64,000 nucleotides of DNA from Fischerella muscicola SAG 1427-1 = PCC 73103. GTDB lineage: Bacteria; Cyanobacteriota; Cyanobacteriia; Cyanobacteriales; Nostocaceae. The position numbers and the translations under genes are program-made. The stretch lies in the NCBI RefSeq assembly GCF_000317245.1, contig NZ_AJLJ01000371.1, positions 1 to 64,000 on the forward strand. The letters run 5' to 3'. The notes below the pieces were generated by a model. It was not told the origin of the DNA. It did not search any database and was given only the letters and a program-made list of their open reading frames with translations. Of this stretch, positions 7,843 through 17,796 are shown piece after piece; position 1 is the stretch's first letter; the number at the start of each line of letters is the position of its first letter.

Positions 7843-8641
7843 TTTCGTCTTCCGTAGCTGTTAGTTGTTTGCTCTCTAGTAATTGGCTCAACTTTAACTT
7901 TCACCGCCTGCTAAATCACTTAGTCAATAATCAATAGTCAATAGTTAGTGTTTAATTGTTAATCGTAATGAACAATTAACACCAAACAATTAATATTTTC
8001 GACAGCGGACTCTTAACTAAAGTTCTGACTTTTTATACCTAGTGACTGAGCTTTTCTACTAGGCTTTAATAATTTAGCTTACTCTTAATTCTGCATGATT
8101 AACTTAATGAATGGTTATGAATTTTATCACTTTTAATCTATGTTTACGCTTTTTAATTAATCTCTAGTTAAGTATTGCAAAGACAAGCAAAAAGCTGTTC
8201 AGTAAACCTCTTTAGCTGAAAATGGTTAGTATAAGCGAAGTCTTTTTATAAGAATATTTACAGAGTGATAGCAAGATGCAGATTCAAATTCTTCGGTTAT
8301 ACAGTAGTTAGACTCAAAAATAAAAAATTCTTAACACTTGGATGATTTCAAAAATATTATTTTCAATAAATTACTTAATAAACTGGATATTTATAATTGA
8401 CAAAATTTAATTGTACTATTAGCTATTTTTCTGTTAATCATGGAAAGAATTATAAACAAGTATTACTTATGTGTGATATAGAATTTCCTTAATGAAATTC
8501 TCAGACTGGTATTGTTTTTATTAATCAAGTTATTGTACTGCTGTAAGTAAGTTGGCAAAAATAAAGCTAAATTATCATTGGTCAATTGTCAATTGTTATT
8601 TGTCCCCCTTGTCTCCCTTGTTCATTAAAACTGCAAGTGCC
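7843..8641. other. 800-bp AT-rich intergenic region
   Basis: I see no supported ORF, tRNA or strong terminator here. It contains simple AATAGTCAATAGTTA-type tracts near 7925-7990. The promoter of the stress protein gene must be in its left part. A long untranslated region or an unannotated small RNA cannot be excluded. Confidence 0.4.
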
Positions 8642-9451
8642 TTAGCGTCGGGGACATTGTTGACGCAAAGGCTGTTTAGCTAAGTAATCTAACTCTATCT
8701 GTTGTAAGAAACTTGTCCAAATATCAGAAATTTTGGTATCAGATGGCTTACAGGCGTGTAACTCTGCTACTGTTGAGAGTAAATCAAACCATAAACCTTG
8801 TTCGGCGTAGAGAGAAAGACGTTCTCTTGAATTTGATCGCTTTAACTTGTTAGCTACATTATTATTGATAGCAACTCGCTGCACCCAACCGTGTACACTA
8901 ATTACAGAGCGGGGAGAGGGGTCTTGTATATCACAAACAATCGAGACAGACCACTGATAGGTTTGATTGATTGCTAAAGGCAGAACTTTTTTATTATTAG
9001 GTAAAGTCAAACTTGTGATAGTAGCTTTACTAGTGGGTTTAAAATTAGTTTGATACACCAAAGTTCGCGGACGCAATTTTTCATCTACTGTGTAGAGAGA
9101 AAATAGCATCGTTTGAGCGGTATTGTCAGGTGTGTACCAAAAAAACTTGGGATAAGCAGCAGTTGTCAATCCTAAATTAGTCGATGGTAACAATAAGACT
9201 AAAAGTGGTTGATCGCCAAAAAGACAGCCACCTCTACGTGTGCTGCCATTTTCCCGACGTCCAGGAAGACTTTTGGTCGGAACCTTGACTTGAACGCTAC
9301 CACTTTGCTGATTGCGGTTGTTGACCTGATTTGGTTTACTTGGAGTTTGTGGTTTAGCAATTGTCTGTGTGAAACCTACCGAAGGTAAAGCACACAGAAG
9401 TAAATTTAAAAGCAAAGACAGGCTGACTTTAAAATAATTTGGGCGATACAT
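8642..9451 (-). CDS. DUF928 exported protein
   Basis: The 269-residue protein begins with a signal peptide (SLSLLLNLLLCALPSVGFTQ, residues 10-29), then a Pro/Asn/Gln-rich linker. A domain typical of cyanobacterial DUF928 follows: RRGGCLFGDQPLLVLLLPSTNLGLTTAAYPKFFWYTP and YQWSVSIVCD. The family is nearly confined to cyanobacteria and has no known activity; export and beta-rich content suggest a periplasmic role. It starts at ATG 9451. The downstream neighbour in transcription is the Usp gene, 799 bp away, so no operon is implied. Confidence 0.85.
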   Translation of the reverse strand: MYRPNYFKVSLSLLLNLLLCALPSVGFTQTIAKPQTPSKPNQVNNRNQQSGSVQVKVPTKSLPGRRENGSTRRGGCLFGDQPLLVLLLPSTNLGLTTAAYPKFFWYTPDNTAQTMLFSLYTVDEKLRPRTLVYQTNFKPTSKATITSLTLPNNKKVLPLAINQTYQWSVSIVCDIQDPSPRSVISVHGWVQRVAINNNVANKLKRSNSRERLSLYAEQGLWFDLLSTVAELHACKPSDTKISDIWTSFLQQIELDYLAKQPLRQQCPRR

Positions 9452-9561
9452 TCAAGTTAGAAATTGACAACTGCCTTATAAAGAGCGTATCCACCCACAT
9501 TCAGACGCTATTAAGTTACTCTCGTTCCTGATTCACAGTTTATCATAAGTAATCCTGCGGA

Positions 9562-9593
9562 TTTGTAATGAGCGCTTAAGCGCTCATTACAAA
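9562..9593. terminator. Perfect 32-bp palindrome abutting the M3 peptidase stop codon
   Basis: Bases 9562-9593 read the same on both strands, with centre GCGCTTAAGCGC and outer arms TTTGTAATGA / TCATTACAAA. It touches the stop codon of the minus-strand peptidase gene (9594-9596). It probably forms a hairpin in that mRNA, but no T-run follows, so terminator activity is uncertain. Confidence 0.6.
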
Positions 9594-11699
9594 CTAAGCG
9601 GCTATTAAGCCATTGTGCCTTAGTAAGGCTTCAGTACTCGGTTCACGACCCCGGAAAGATTTAAAAACTTCCATGGGATGCTGGCTACCACCGAGTGCTA
9701 AAACAGTATCACGGTAGCGTTTACCTGTGGTTTTTACTGCTTGTTCATCTTCTAAACCAACTTCTTCAAAAGCAGCAAACGCGTCTGCACTTAGTACTTC
9801 TGCCCATTTATAGCTGTAATAGCCTGCGGCATATCCACCTGCAAAGATGTGTCCGAAAGCACACAAAAACGCATCTTCTGGTAATGGGGGTATGACAGTG
9901 GTGGTTTTGGCAATGCGATCGCGTACATCTTTGGGAGTTTCACCACTACCAGAATGGTAACGGTGATGTAATTCGATGTCCAACAGGCTAAAGTGGAGTT
10001 GACGTAGCGTCGCGCTACCACTCATGTAATTTTTGGCTGCTAAGAGCTTTTGATAATAATGTTCTGGCAAAAGTTCGCCTGTTTCGTAATGCCTAGCCAT
10101 GCCAAATAAAGTAGCTCTGTCATAGCACCAGTTTTCCATAAACTGGCTAGGTAATTCCACGGCATCCCATTCGACATTATTTATACCTGCCGCGGAAGTA
10201 TAATCTACCTTAGTCAGCATGTGATGTAAACCATGACCGAACTCGTGGAACAATGTCTCTACTTCCGAGAAAGTCATGAGGCTGGGCTTACCATCAATAG
10301 GCGGTGTCTGATTACACACCAAATAAGCCACAGGTAAGCGAGTCTGACTTACGCCATTTTCGGTAACTTTACCTCGATTGATACAGATATCCATCCAAGC
10401 ACCACCGCGCTTTTCAGCAGGACGACTGTAGGGATCTAAATAAAAATAGGCGATCGCATTACCCGTTTCATCAGCAATTTGGAAATAGCGCACATCCTCA
10501 TGCCAAACTGGTGCTTGACCATCAGCTGGAGTCACACTCACACCAAATAGTCTTTTTACCAACCCAAATAAACCATCCAAAACTTGGGGTAGGGGAAAAT
10601 AGGGACGCAATTCTTCGGCGGTGAAAGCAAATTTTTCTTCTCGTTGACGTTCAGCCCAAAACGCAATATCCCAATGTTTTAAGTCATTGGCTTCAGCGAC
10701 TCCCTCACTTGCAGCAAAAGCTTTGAGTTCTTCTAACTCCTTGACAGCAGCATCATAGCTAGCGCCACGCAGTTCCTCCAACAGCTTTTCTACAGCTTCG
10801 ACATTCGGAGCCATTTTACTAGCTAAACTAACTTCCACATAAGTCTTGTAGCCAAGTAACTCTGCTAATTCTTGACGCAACTTTAAAATGCGTTCAATGA
10901 TCGGGTTATTATCCAACTCTCCCCCAGCAGCACGGCTGACATAAGCTTTGTAAAGCACCTCGCGCAAATCCCGGCGAGTGCTGTACTGCATAAAAGGATA
11001 GTAACTGGGAAAATCCAAAGTGATGCGCCAAGGGCCATTTTCGGGAGTAGCGTTTTCTGATCCTCCGGCATCTCGTGCTGCTTGGGCGGCTAAACTCAGT
11101 AAACTAGGCGGGAAGCCGTCCACTTCTTCTTTGTTAGTCAGCGTCAAGCTAAAAGCTTTAGTCGCATCCAAAACATGATTAGAGAACTTAGTGGAGAGTT
11201 CCGCTAACTCCATTTGAATATTATTAAAGCGATCGCGTGCTTCACCTTGTAAACCTACGCCAGAAAGTTCCGCATCACGGATCGCAGCTTGGACAATGCG
11301 CTGTTGGGCTGAATCAAAACCATTCCAAGCATCACTTCCACCAAGGGCTTTAAAAGAATTGTAAATTGGTTGACTTTGACCAAGCTTATTAGAAAACTGA
11401 ACTACATGAGGCTGCACAGTTTCAAAAGCTTCCCGCAGTTGGGGGCTATTTTTCACACCCATCAAATGGTTGACAACACCCCAACTCCAACTCAGACGTT
11501 CTGTGATTTTTTCTAAAGGTTCTACTAAACCACTCCAACTGGGTTGAACATCAGCTTCCAAGTTGGTTAGTTTTTGTTCTAATTCTGCCAGTAACTGATT
11601 AAACGCTGGCACTACATGTTCTGGTTTAATGTTTGCAAAGTCAGGCAAACCAGAACCTTTTAATAAAGGATTATCTGTAATAATGGCGTTTACACTCAT
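9594..11699 (-). CDS. M3 family oligopeptidase (oligopeptidase A-like)
   Basis: This is a cytoplasmic zinc metallopeptidase that degrades short peptides. The 701 residues match the PrlC/OpdA-type length. The zinc motif HEFGH is at residues 485-489 within VETLFHEFGHGLHHML, and the expected downstream glutamate lies in GINNVEWDAVELPSQF. The helical N-terminal half is typical of M3 peptidases. It starts at ATG 11699. A 32-bp perfect palindrome follows the stop codon. It shares its strand with DUF928 but is 142 bp away, so co-transcription is possible but not shown. Confidence 0.93.
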   Translation of the reverse strand: MSVNAIITDNPLLKGSGLPDFANIKPEHVVPAFNQLLAELEQKLTNLEADVQPSWSGLVEPLEKITERLSWSWGVVNHLMGVKNSPQLREAFETVQPHVVQFSNKLGQSQPIYNSFKALGGSDAWNGFDSAQQRIVQAAIRDAELSGVGLQGEARDRFNNIQMELAELSTKFSNHVLDATKAFSLTLTNKEEVDGFPPSLLSLAAQAARDAGGSENATPENGPWRITLDFPSYYPFMQYSTRRDLREVLYKAYVSRAAGGELDNNPIIERILKLRQELAELLGYKTYVEVSLASKMAPNVEAVEKLLEELRGASYDAAVKELEELKAFAASEGVAEANDLKHWDIAFWAERQREEKFAFTAEELRPYFPLPQVLDGLFGLVKRLFGVSVTPADGQAPVWHEDVRYFQIADETGNAIAYFYLDPYSRPAEKRGGAWMDICINRGKVTENGVSQTRLPVAYLVCNQTPPIDGKPSLMTFSEVETLFHEFGHGLHHMLTKVDYTSAAGINNVEWDAVELPSQFMENWCYDRATLFGMARHYETGELLPEHYYQKLLAAKNYMSGSATLRQLHFSLLDIELHHRYHSGSGETPKDVRDRIAKTTTVIPPLPEDAFLCAFGHIFAGGYAAGYYSYKWAEVLSADAFAAFEEVGLEDEQAVKTTGKRYRDTVLALGGSQHPMEVFKSFRGREPSTEALLRHNGLIAA

Positions 11700-11849
11700 G
11701 GTTTTACGTGAACACCCGCTCTATATGGGTTAATTGTGATTTTCTTTCTCCACCTTCTAATGTAGCGATTTTACGTGTTAGTCAATCTTGAATAACATAC
11801 AGCGATAACCGATCATTCCAAACATGTTCTCATGCCGAGACTAAAACTT

Positions 11850-11967
11850 AGTACAGCTTTACATTAATTCGTAGCGATTTAAAACGCAGAGGGACGCAAA
11901 GGTAAACGCAGAGGGACGCAGAGTCTTGGTGCTAAATTTTCGCCATGAATTAATGCAATTTTGTACT
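11850..11967. repeat. Family E element, copy 1 (118 bp, AGTACA ends)
   Basis: The ends are imperfect inverted repeats: AGTACA-N4-TACATTAATTC at the left and the inverse of AGTACA-N4-TGCATTAATTC at the right. The centre has degenerate ACGCAGAGGGACGC repeats. An inverted 118-bp copy lies at 12071-12188, a related one near 42608-42710, and a fragment near 63240-63275. Confidence 0.65.
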
Positions 11968-11968
11968 T

Positions 11969-12069
11969 ATACCGATTCAAAAAATGTTTGCGACACATTC
12001 AGAATATGAGACGCGATAAATCGCGTCTCTACAGAATTCATCTGTCGCATTCTTTTTTCAAATTGGTAT
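11969..12069. repeat. Family F long palindrome with a family A core
   Basis: Ends near ATACCGATTCAAAAAATG and its inverse AATTGGTAT surround a family A palindrome (12008-12033). The whole 101 bp is one long imperfect hairpin. It lies exactly between two inverted family E copies. A second copy is at 41146-41249. Confidence 0.65.
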
Positions 12070-12070
12070 T

Positions 12071-12188
12071 AGTACAACATTTCATTAATTCGTACCGAAT
12101 TCTCCGCGTTCCTCTGCGCTTACCTCCGCGTCCCTTTGCGTTTAAATTTCAACCCTCAATTCGCTACGATTTTACGCAAAGCTGTACT
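12071..12188. repeat. Family E element, copy 2 (inverted)
   Basis: This is the same length (118 bp) as copy 1 and in reverse orientation. It begins AGTACAACATTTCATTAATTC and ends GCTGTACT. The central CGCGTTCCTCTGCGC tract is the complement of the GCAGAGGGACGC repeats in copy 1. Confidence 0.65.
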
Positions 12189-12295
12189 CAGTGTCCTAGT
12201 GTCTTTGTGGTGAAAAAATGATTTTTGAAACACTAAAGACACTAAGACACCAAGAAAAACTCATCTTCGAGGTTTACACCTTGACAAGGATGCTG

Positions 12296-15172
12296 TTAAA
12301 ACTCTCCCGCTAATGCAGCAACGCACCGTTCACAAATTAACGGATGGTCTGCATTTTCTCCCACATGAGTAGAGTAATTCCAGCAGCGATCGCATTTTTG
12401 TCCTTCTGCTTCTAGTACACCAATTCTCCACTTATCAGCCTGCAAGTTGTACTTTGAGCCTTGGAGTTTTTCTGGTGTATCTACCAAATTTACTTGGGAG
12501 GTAATGAACAAGTAGCGAAGTTCGTCTACACCGTTGCTGTTACCAGCCTCTAGTGATTTGATTGCACTCAATAATTGTGCATCACTGATGTAGAGTAAAA
12601 TTTTCGCTTCCAGGGAAGAACCAATCATTTTTTCCACCCTAGCTTGTTCCAATACTTTATTGACATCAAGACGGATATCACGCAGTTGTTGCCAAAAAGC
12701 TGCTAGTTCTGGATTATGCCAGTTTTGCTGCAACTCCACCCAACCAGATTCAAATACTGATTTGTAAGGAGTTTTGTAAGGAAGATATTGCCAGATATCC
12801 TCGGCTAAGTGAGATAATACGGGTGCGATCGCTTTGGCTAAATTTTCCAGCGCATACCAATACACTGTCTGACAACTGCGACGGCGCAAAGCATTAGGGT
12901 TACTGATGTACAATCTATCTTTGGCGATATCCATATAAAAGTTGGATAAATCCACCACGCAGAAATTCTGCACTGTTTGGAAAAAGCGGAAGAATTGGAA
13001 GCTATCAAAAGCTTCTGTTACTTCTTGAAAAACTTCCGTCATCCGGTGCAGCATGTATTTATCTAGCTGCGGTAATTGCTCATACGGTACAGCATCTTTT
13101 TCTGGGTCAAAATCGTGTAAATTACCCAGTAGGTTTTTGGCGGTGTTACGAATCTTGTTACGGATATCAACCAGTTGCTTGATGATATTGCTACCCAAGC
13201 GCTGATCAGAAGTGTAATCTACTGATGACACCCACAATCGCAACACATCAGCACCGTAAGCAGGGTCTTTTTTCTGGTCTTTACCTCCCTCAATCACCAT
13301 ATTTGGGTCAACGACATTTCCCAGGGATTTACTCATTTTCCGTCCCTGTTCGTCGAGGGTAAAGCCATGAGTCAACACGGTTTTATAAGGCGCACAGTTG
13401 TTAACCGCGACACTAGTAAGCAAACTCGACTGGAACCAACCCCGATGCTGATCTGAACCTTCTAAGTATATATCCGCAGGATAGCGTAATTCTGGACGCT
13501 GTTTGAGTACAGCGGCCCAAGATGAGCCAGAATCAAACCACACGTCCATCGTATCTGTACCTTTACGGTAAGTGCGGCCGTTATTGCGATATGTTTCTGG
13601 TAACAATTCCTCAACTGATAATTCCCACCAAGCATCAGAACCTTTTTCGGCAATAATTGCTTGCACGTGGGCGATGGTTTCCTCATTCAGTAATGGTTCA
13701 CCGTTGGCTTCGTCGTAAAATACTGGAATTGGTACACCCCAACTGCGCTGACGGGAGATACACCAGTCAGAACGATCTGCAACCATCGGTGTGATTCTAT
13801 TTTCACCTTGAGCAGGAATCCATCTAACCCCTGCAATAGCCTTCAGTGCTTCTTCGCGGAATCCTTCTACTGAAGCAAACCACTGTTCTGTGGCGCGGAA
13901 AATTGTTGGTTTCTTGGTTCGCCAGTCGTAGGGGTATTTATGGAGGTAGGGTTCCTCTTTCAACAAAGAACCAGCAGCAGTCAAAGCTTCAATTACCGCC
14001 TGGTTCCCATCACCAAGCACATTCAACCCAGCAAATTGTCCTGCCTCGTCGGTAAAGTTACCATTGTCATCAACTGGCGCTAAGATGGGCAAACCATAAC
14101 GCTGACCGACAATGTAGTCTTCTTGACCGTGACCGGGGGCAGTATGGACTAAGCCAGTACCAGACTCTGTGGTAACATAATCGCCACCAATCACAATCGG
14201 GCTTTCACGGTCATATAAAGAATGACGGTAAGTAGAATGTTCTAAATCTTTCCCTTTGACTGTGGTTTTTACTGTTAACGGGGCTTCCAGTATGCCAGAT
14301 AGGCGTTCTACCAAATCCGCAGCAACTATTAAGTATTTAAATCCTAAATTTTCTTGCAGTGAGGTAACTTCTACAACTGCGTAGTTTAGTTCCGGATTCA
14401 ATGCCACAGCTAAGTTACCAGGAAGTGTCCAAGGCGTAGTTGTCCAAATTGCTACACCTAAATTTGGTATAAATTCTGAAAGTTTAGATTTACTCGCTGC
14501 CGATAAACTCGTCACCGGAAAAGCAGCGTAGATACTGCGGGAAGTGTGGCCCTCTGGATATTCTAATTCTGCTTCTGCCAAAGCTGTTTTAGAACTAGGA
14601 CTCCAGTGTACTGGCTTCAAACCACGATAAATGTAACCTTTTAACACCATTTGACCGAATACGCCGATTTGTGCGGCTTCGTATTCTGGCGTCAAAGTTA
14701 AATATGGATGTTCCCAATCACCCCAAACTCCGTAGCGTTTGAAGCTATTGCGCTGTTCATTAACAGCATTGAGGGCAAATTCTTTGGCTTTTTGTCGTAG
14801 TTGTAAAGGTGTCAAGTTTTGCCGTTCGGTGGCTTTCATGTTTTGTAAAACTTTTAACTCAATCGGTAAACCATGACAGTCCCAACCGGGTACATAACGA
14901 ACTTTACGACCACGTAACAGTTGGTAGCGATTAATAATATCTTTGAGAATTTTATTTAAAGCATGACCAATATGCAGAGAGCCGTTTGCATAGGGAGGCC
15001 CATCATGCAGTATAAATAATTCGCCGGGATTATTTTGAGATAGGCGATCGTAGACTTTATTTTCTGCCCAAAATTTTTGAATTTCCGGTTCACGCTTGCT
15101 AGCGTTTGCCCGCATATCAAATTTAGTTTTGGGTAGGTTTACAGTATCTTTATAACTTCCAGTTTCTGTCAC
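12296..15172 (-). CDS. ileS: Isoleucyl-tRNA synthetase
   Basis: This class I synthetase charges tRNA-Ile and edits valine. The 958 residues match bacterial IleS. HIGH is at residues 67-70 (GSLHIGHALNKILKD) and KMSKS is near residue 611 (GRKMSKSLGNVVDP). The CP1 editing domain lies between. The C-terminal zinc finger CDRCWNYS ... ICERC (last 30 residues) marks the bacterial zinc-containing form. It starts at ATG 15172. It is on the same strand as groEL but separated by a terminator. Confidence 0.98.
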   Translation of the reverse strand: MTETGSYKDTVNLPKTKFDMRANASKREPEIQKFWAENKVYDRLSQNNPGELFILHDGPPYANGSLHIGHALNKILKDIINRYQLLRGRKVRYVPGWDCHGLPIELKVLQNMKATERQNLTPLQLRQKAKEFALNAVNEQRNSFKRYGVWGDWEHPYLTLTPEYEAAQIGVFGQMVLKGYIYRGLKPVHWSPSSKTALAEAELEYPEGHTSRSIYAAFPVTSLSAASKSKLSEFIPNLGVAIWTTTPWTLPGNLAVALNPELNYAVVEVTSLQENLGFKYLIVAADLVERLSGILEAPLTVKTTVKGKDLEHSTYRHSLYDRESPIVIGGDYVTTESGTGLVHTAPGHGQEDYIVGQRYGLPILAPVDDNGNFTDEAGQFAGLNVLGDGNQAVIEALTAAGSLLKEEPYLHKYPYDWRTKKPTIFRATEQWFASVEGFREEALKAIAGVRWIPAQGENRITPMVADRSDWCISRQRSWGVPIPVFYDEANGEPLLNEETIAHVQAIIAEKGSDAWWELSVEELLPETYRNNGRTYRKGTDTMDVWFDSGSSWAAVLKQRPELRYPADIYLEGSDQHRGWFQSSLLTSVAVNNCAPYKTVLTHGFTLDEQGRKMSKSLGNVVDPNMVIEGGKDQKKDPAYGADVLRLWVSSVDYTSDQRLGSNIIKQLVDIRNKIRNTAKNLLGNLHDFDPEKDAVPYEQLPQLDKYMLHRMTEVFQEVTEAFDSFQFFRFFQTVQNFCVVDLSNFYMDIAKDRLYISNPNALRRRSCQTVYWYALENLAKAIAPVLSHLAEDIWQYLPYKTPYKSVFESGWVELQQNWHNPELAAFWQQLRDIRLDVNKVLEQARVEKMIGSSLEAKILLYISDAQLLSAIKSLEAGNSNGVDELRYLFITSQVNLVDTPEKLQGSKYNLQADKWRIGVLEAEGQKCDRCWNYSTHVGENADHPLICERCVAALAGEF

Positions 15173-15329
15173 AGTTTCATGCCTGAATTAGCAGCAAATG
15201 ATGTTCCACTAATTATAGAATCCCCATGCCCAGAACGACTAATGTCGAATAAATCGTTTGTTCTGGTTGGAGTTCAAAGGCTGACAATACCACAAAACTT
15301 TTTTGCAAGAGATCTATTAAAGTCTAAAT

Positions 15330-15368
15330 AAAAAACAGCTACTTCCCCAAGGAAAGCAGCTGTTTTTT
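15330..15368 (-). terminator. Terminator downstream of groEL
   Basis: An A6-CAGCT arm pairs with AGCTG-T6, with TTCC/GGAA extending the stem around a CCAA loop. Read on the minus strand it ends in a T-run just after groEL. A second small hairpin (GACGGAC / GTCCGTC, 15377-15395) lies between it and the stop codon. Confidence 0.8.
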
Positions 15369-15408
15369 ATACTTCAGACGGACATCTTGTCCGTCCTATA
15401 ATAGAATC

Positions 15409-17046
15409 TTAGTAATCGAAGTCGCCGCCCATACCAGCACCAGCACCAGCAGGAGCGCTATCTTTAGGCTCAGGCTTGTCAACAACGATACATTCAGTTG
15501 TTAACACCATACCAGCGATCGAAGCTGCGTTTTGTAGTGCAGAACGGGTCACTTTCGCAGGGTCAACGATACCAGCAGCCAACAAGTCAACGAACTCATT
15601 GGTAGCTGCGTTAAAGCCTACGTTGAATTCTTTCTCTTTCACCCGTTCAGCAATGACAGCACCATTTTGACCAGCGTTTTCAGCAATTCTCTTCAGAGGA
15701 GCTGCCAAAGCACGAGCAACAATCAGCGCACCAGTCAACTCTTCATCTTTGAGATTACCATTTGCCCACTCTTCCAACTGAGGGCTGAGGTGAGCCAGAG
15801 TTGTACCACCACCAGGAACGATACCTTCTTCTACAGCAGCTTTGGTAGCGTTGATAGCGTCTTCTAAACGTAGCTTCTTGTCTTTCATTTCGGTTTCGGT
15901 AGCAGCGCCAACTTTCACGACTGCTACACCACCGGACAACTTAGCTAAACGCTCTTGTAATTTTTCTTTGTCGTAGGAAGATTCGGTTTCGTCCATTTGA
16001 CGACGAATCTGTTCGCAACGAGCTTTCACAGCTTGCTCGTTACCTTCAGCTACGATGGTGGTGTTGTCTTTGGTGATGGTGATGCGGCGAGCTTTACCCA
16101 GAGCATCCAACTTGGTGCTTTCTAGCTTCAGACCAGCATCTTCGGTAATCAACTGACCACCAGTAAGGATGGCGATATCTTCCAGCATAGCTTTGCGGCG
16201 ATCGCCAAAACCAGGAGCCTTGACAGCAGCAACGTTGAGTACACCACGCAGACGGTTAACAACCAAGGTTGCCAAAGCTTCTTTTTCGATGTCTTCGGCG
16301 ATAATAATCAAAGGACGACCAGCACGAGCTACTTGTTCAAGTACAGGTACGAGGTCTTGTACCAAAGCAATTTTCTTATCGGTGAGCAACAAGAAAGGCT
16401 CATCGAAAACTGCTTCCATCCGCTCAGGATCGGTGGCAAAATAGGGAGAGATGTAGCCTTTGTCAAAGCGCATCCCTTCAGTGATTTCCAATTCGGTAGT
16501 CATAGATTTCCCTTCTTCTAGGGAAATTACGCCTTCCTTACCGACTTTGTCCATAGCTTCGGCAATCATCTGGCCGACTTCTTCGTCGTTACCAGCAGAA
16601 ATTGCACCTACTTGAGCGATCGCCTTAGAATCTTCAACAGGACGAGCGTGTTCTTTAATTTTTTCTACTAAGAAGTTGGTAGCTTTATCAATACCGCGCT
16701 TCAACAGAATGGCGTTTGCACCAGCTGCAACGTTACGCAAGCCTTCCTTAACCATTGCGTGGGCCAAAACGGTAGCAGTGGTAGTTCCATCACCAGCAGC
16801 ATCGTTAGTTTTGGAAGCAGCTTGGCGAATTAAAGAAACGCCAGTGTTCTCTACGTGGTCTTCTAATTCAATTTCTTTGGCAATGGTCACACCGTCATTG
16901 ATGATTTGGGGTGCGCCAAATTTTTTCTCTAGTACTACGTTACGGCCTTTGGGACCGAGGGTGACAGCCACAGCCTCAGCCAGGATATCCATACCCCTTT
17001 CTAGGGCGCGACGAGCGTTTTCGTTGTAGATAATGCGCTTTGCCAT
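15409..17046 (-). CDS. groL: Chaperonin GroEL (Hsp60)
   Basis: This ATP-driven 14-mer folds cytosolic proteins. It has 545 residues, starts MAKRIIYNENARRALE and carries the ATP-site segment LGPKGRNVVLEKKFGAP, with GDGTTTATVLAHA after it. The C-terminal tail GAGAGMGGDFDY is a short variant of the GGM tail. Pairing with groES under CIRCE marks it as the groESL-operon copy (GroEL1); cyanobacteria usually carry a second, solitary groEL elsewhere. It lies 105 bp behind groES, with TGACCAA repeats in the gap. Confidence 0.98.
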   Translation of the reverse strand: MAKRIIYNENARRALERGMDILAEAVAVTLGPKGRNVVLEKKFGAPQIINDGVTIAKEIELEDHVENTGVSLIRQAASKTNDAAGDGTTTATVLAHAMVKEGLRNVAAGANAILLKRGIDKATNFLVEKIKEHARPVEDSKAIAQVGAISAGNDEEVGQMIAEAMDKVGKEGVISLEEGKSMTTELEITEGMRFDKGYISPYFATDPERMEAVFDEPFLLLTDKKIALVQDLVPVLEQVARAGRPLIIIAEDIEKEALATLVVNRLRGVLNVAAVKAPGFGDRRKAMLEDIAILTGGQLITEDAGLKLESTKLDALGKARRITITKDNTTIVAEGNEQAVKARCEQIRRQMDETESSYDKEKLQERLAKLSGGVAVVKVGAATETEMKDKKLRLEDAINATKAAVEEGIVPGGGTTLAHLSPQLEEWANGNLKDEELTGALIVARALAAPLKRIAENAGQNGAVIAERVKEKEFNVGFNAATNEFVDLLAAGIVDPAKVTRSALQNAASIAGMVLTTECIVVDKPEPKDSAPAGAGAGMGGDFDY

Positions 17047-17119
17047 AATTTCCTAGTAGTCCTTTGTCATTCGTTATTTGTCATTTGTCTTTTGTCTTGA
17101 TGTCATTTGCCATTTGCGA

Positions 17120-17151
17120 TAAACCAATGACCAATGACCAATGACCAATCA
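17120..17151. repeat. TGACCAA heptanucleotide tandem repeat
   Basis: About four TGACCAA units lie between groES and groEL. Other arrays are at 886-906 and 56505-56560 (the longest, about seven units). This is the class of short tandemly repeated repetitive sequences known from heterocystous cyanobacteria. Confidence 0.85.
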
Positions 17152-17463
17152 CTAAGAAACAATCGCTAAAATGTCTTTTTCAGAAAGTAGTACGTATTCG
17201 TCAGTTCCTAGCTTGATATCGGTACCAGCATATTTGGAGTAGAGAACTTTGTCCCCTACTTTCACATCCAATGCTTGACGGGAACCATCATCTTTAATTT
17301 TGCCGTCACCAACCGCAACAACTTCGCCAACTTGGGGCTTTTCTTTGGCGGTGTCGGGTAAATACAAACCACCAGCGGTTTTTTCTTCAGAGGCGCTCAC
17401 TTTTACAAATACGCGATCGCCCAAAGGTTTTACAGTAGAAACGCTTAGAGATACAGCTGCCAT
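17152..17463 (-). CDS. groS: Co-chaperonin GroES
   Basis: The 103-residue lid of the GroEL chamber includes the mobile loop region SASEEKTAGGLYLPDTAKEKPQ, the VGDKVLYSKYAGT segment and the C terminus LLSEKDILAIVS. It starts at ATG 17463, 16 bp from the CIRCE operator. It is the first gene of groESL, transcribed on the minus strand. Confidence 0.98.
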   Translation of the reverse strand: MAAVSLSVSTVKPLGDRVFVKVSASEEKTAGGLYLPDTAKEKPQVGEVVAVGDGKIKDDGSRQALDVKVGDKVLYSKYAGTDIKLGTDEYVLLSEKDILAIVS

Positions 17464-17479
17464 ACGAATTTCTCCAGAG

Positions 17480-17506
17480 TTAGCACTCTCAACTCCTGAG
17501 TGCTAA
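17480..17506 (-). promoter_or_regulatory. CIRCE operator of groESL
   Basis: TTAGCACTC-N9-GAGTGCTAA is a perfect match to the CIRCE consensus, the binding site of the HrcA heat-shock repressor. It lies 17 bp upstream of groES, so groESL is very probably HrcA-controlled. No hrcA gene is in the window. Confidence 0.97.
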
Positions 17507-17796
17507 TTTAGCGAACGACTGTATGCAATGGCAATATTTTGGGTTGTACGGGTTCCCGAACTTTTGGAAATTGGATTCGGGGGTCAGGGACACGGGGAAT
17601 ATTTTTACTCAATTCTCCGCGTCTCCACTCTCCGCATCACCCCATCTTTTCCAATCTCCAACTCTCATATCAAGTAAAAATACTCAATTATTTTAGTATT
17701 TCAGGGTTTTTTATATAAGTAACGAATAGTTATATATAGTCAACTTTATTTGCAAAGCTTGGAATTTGTTATAGAACAGAAATCAGAAAGCGTGAG

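Noticed and set aside
9695..11071. Several short ORFs antisense to or out of frame with the M3 peptidase gene
   Set aside because: Shadows of the strongly supported peptidase frame.
11961..12221. 86-codon plus-strand ORF
   Set aside because: Lies wholly in the E-F-E repeat block; the translation is repeat-derived.
15476..17029. Five plus-strand ORFs of 60-120 codons opposite groEL
   Set aside because: Antisense open frames caused by groEL codon bias; no homology.
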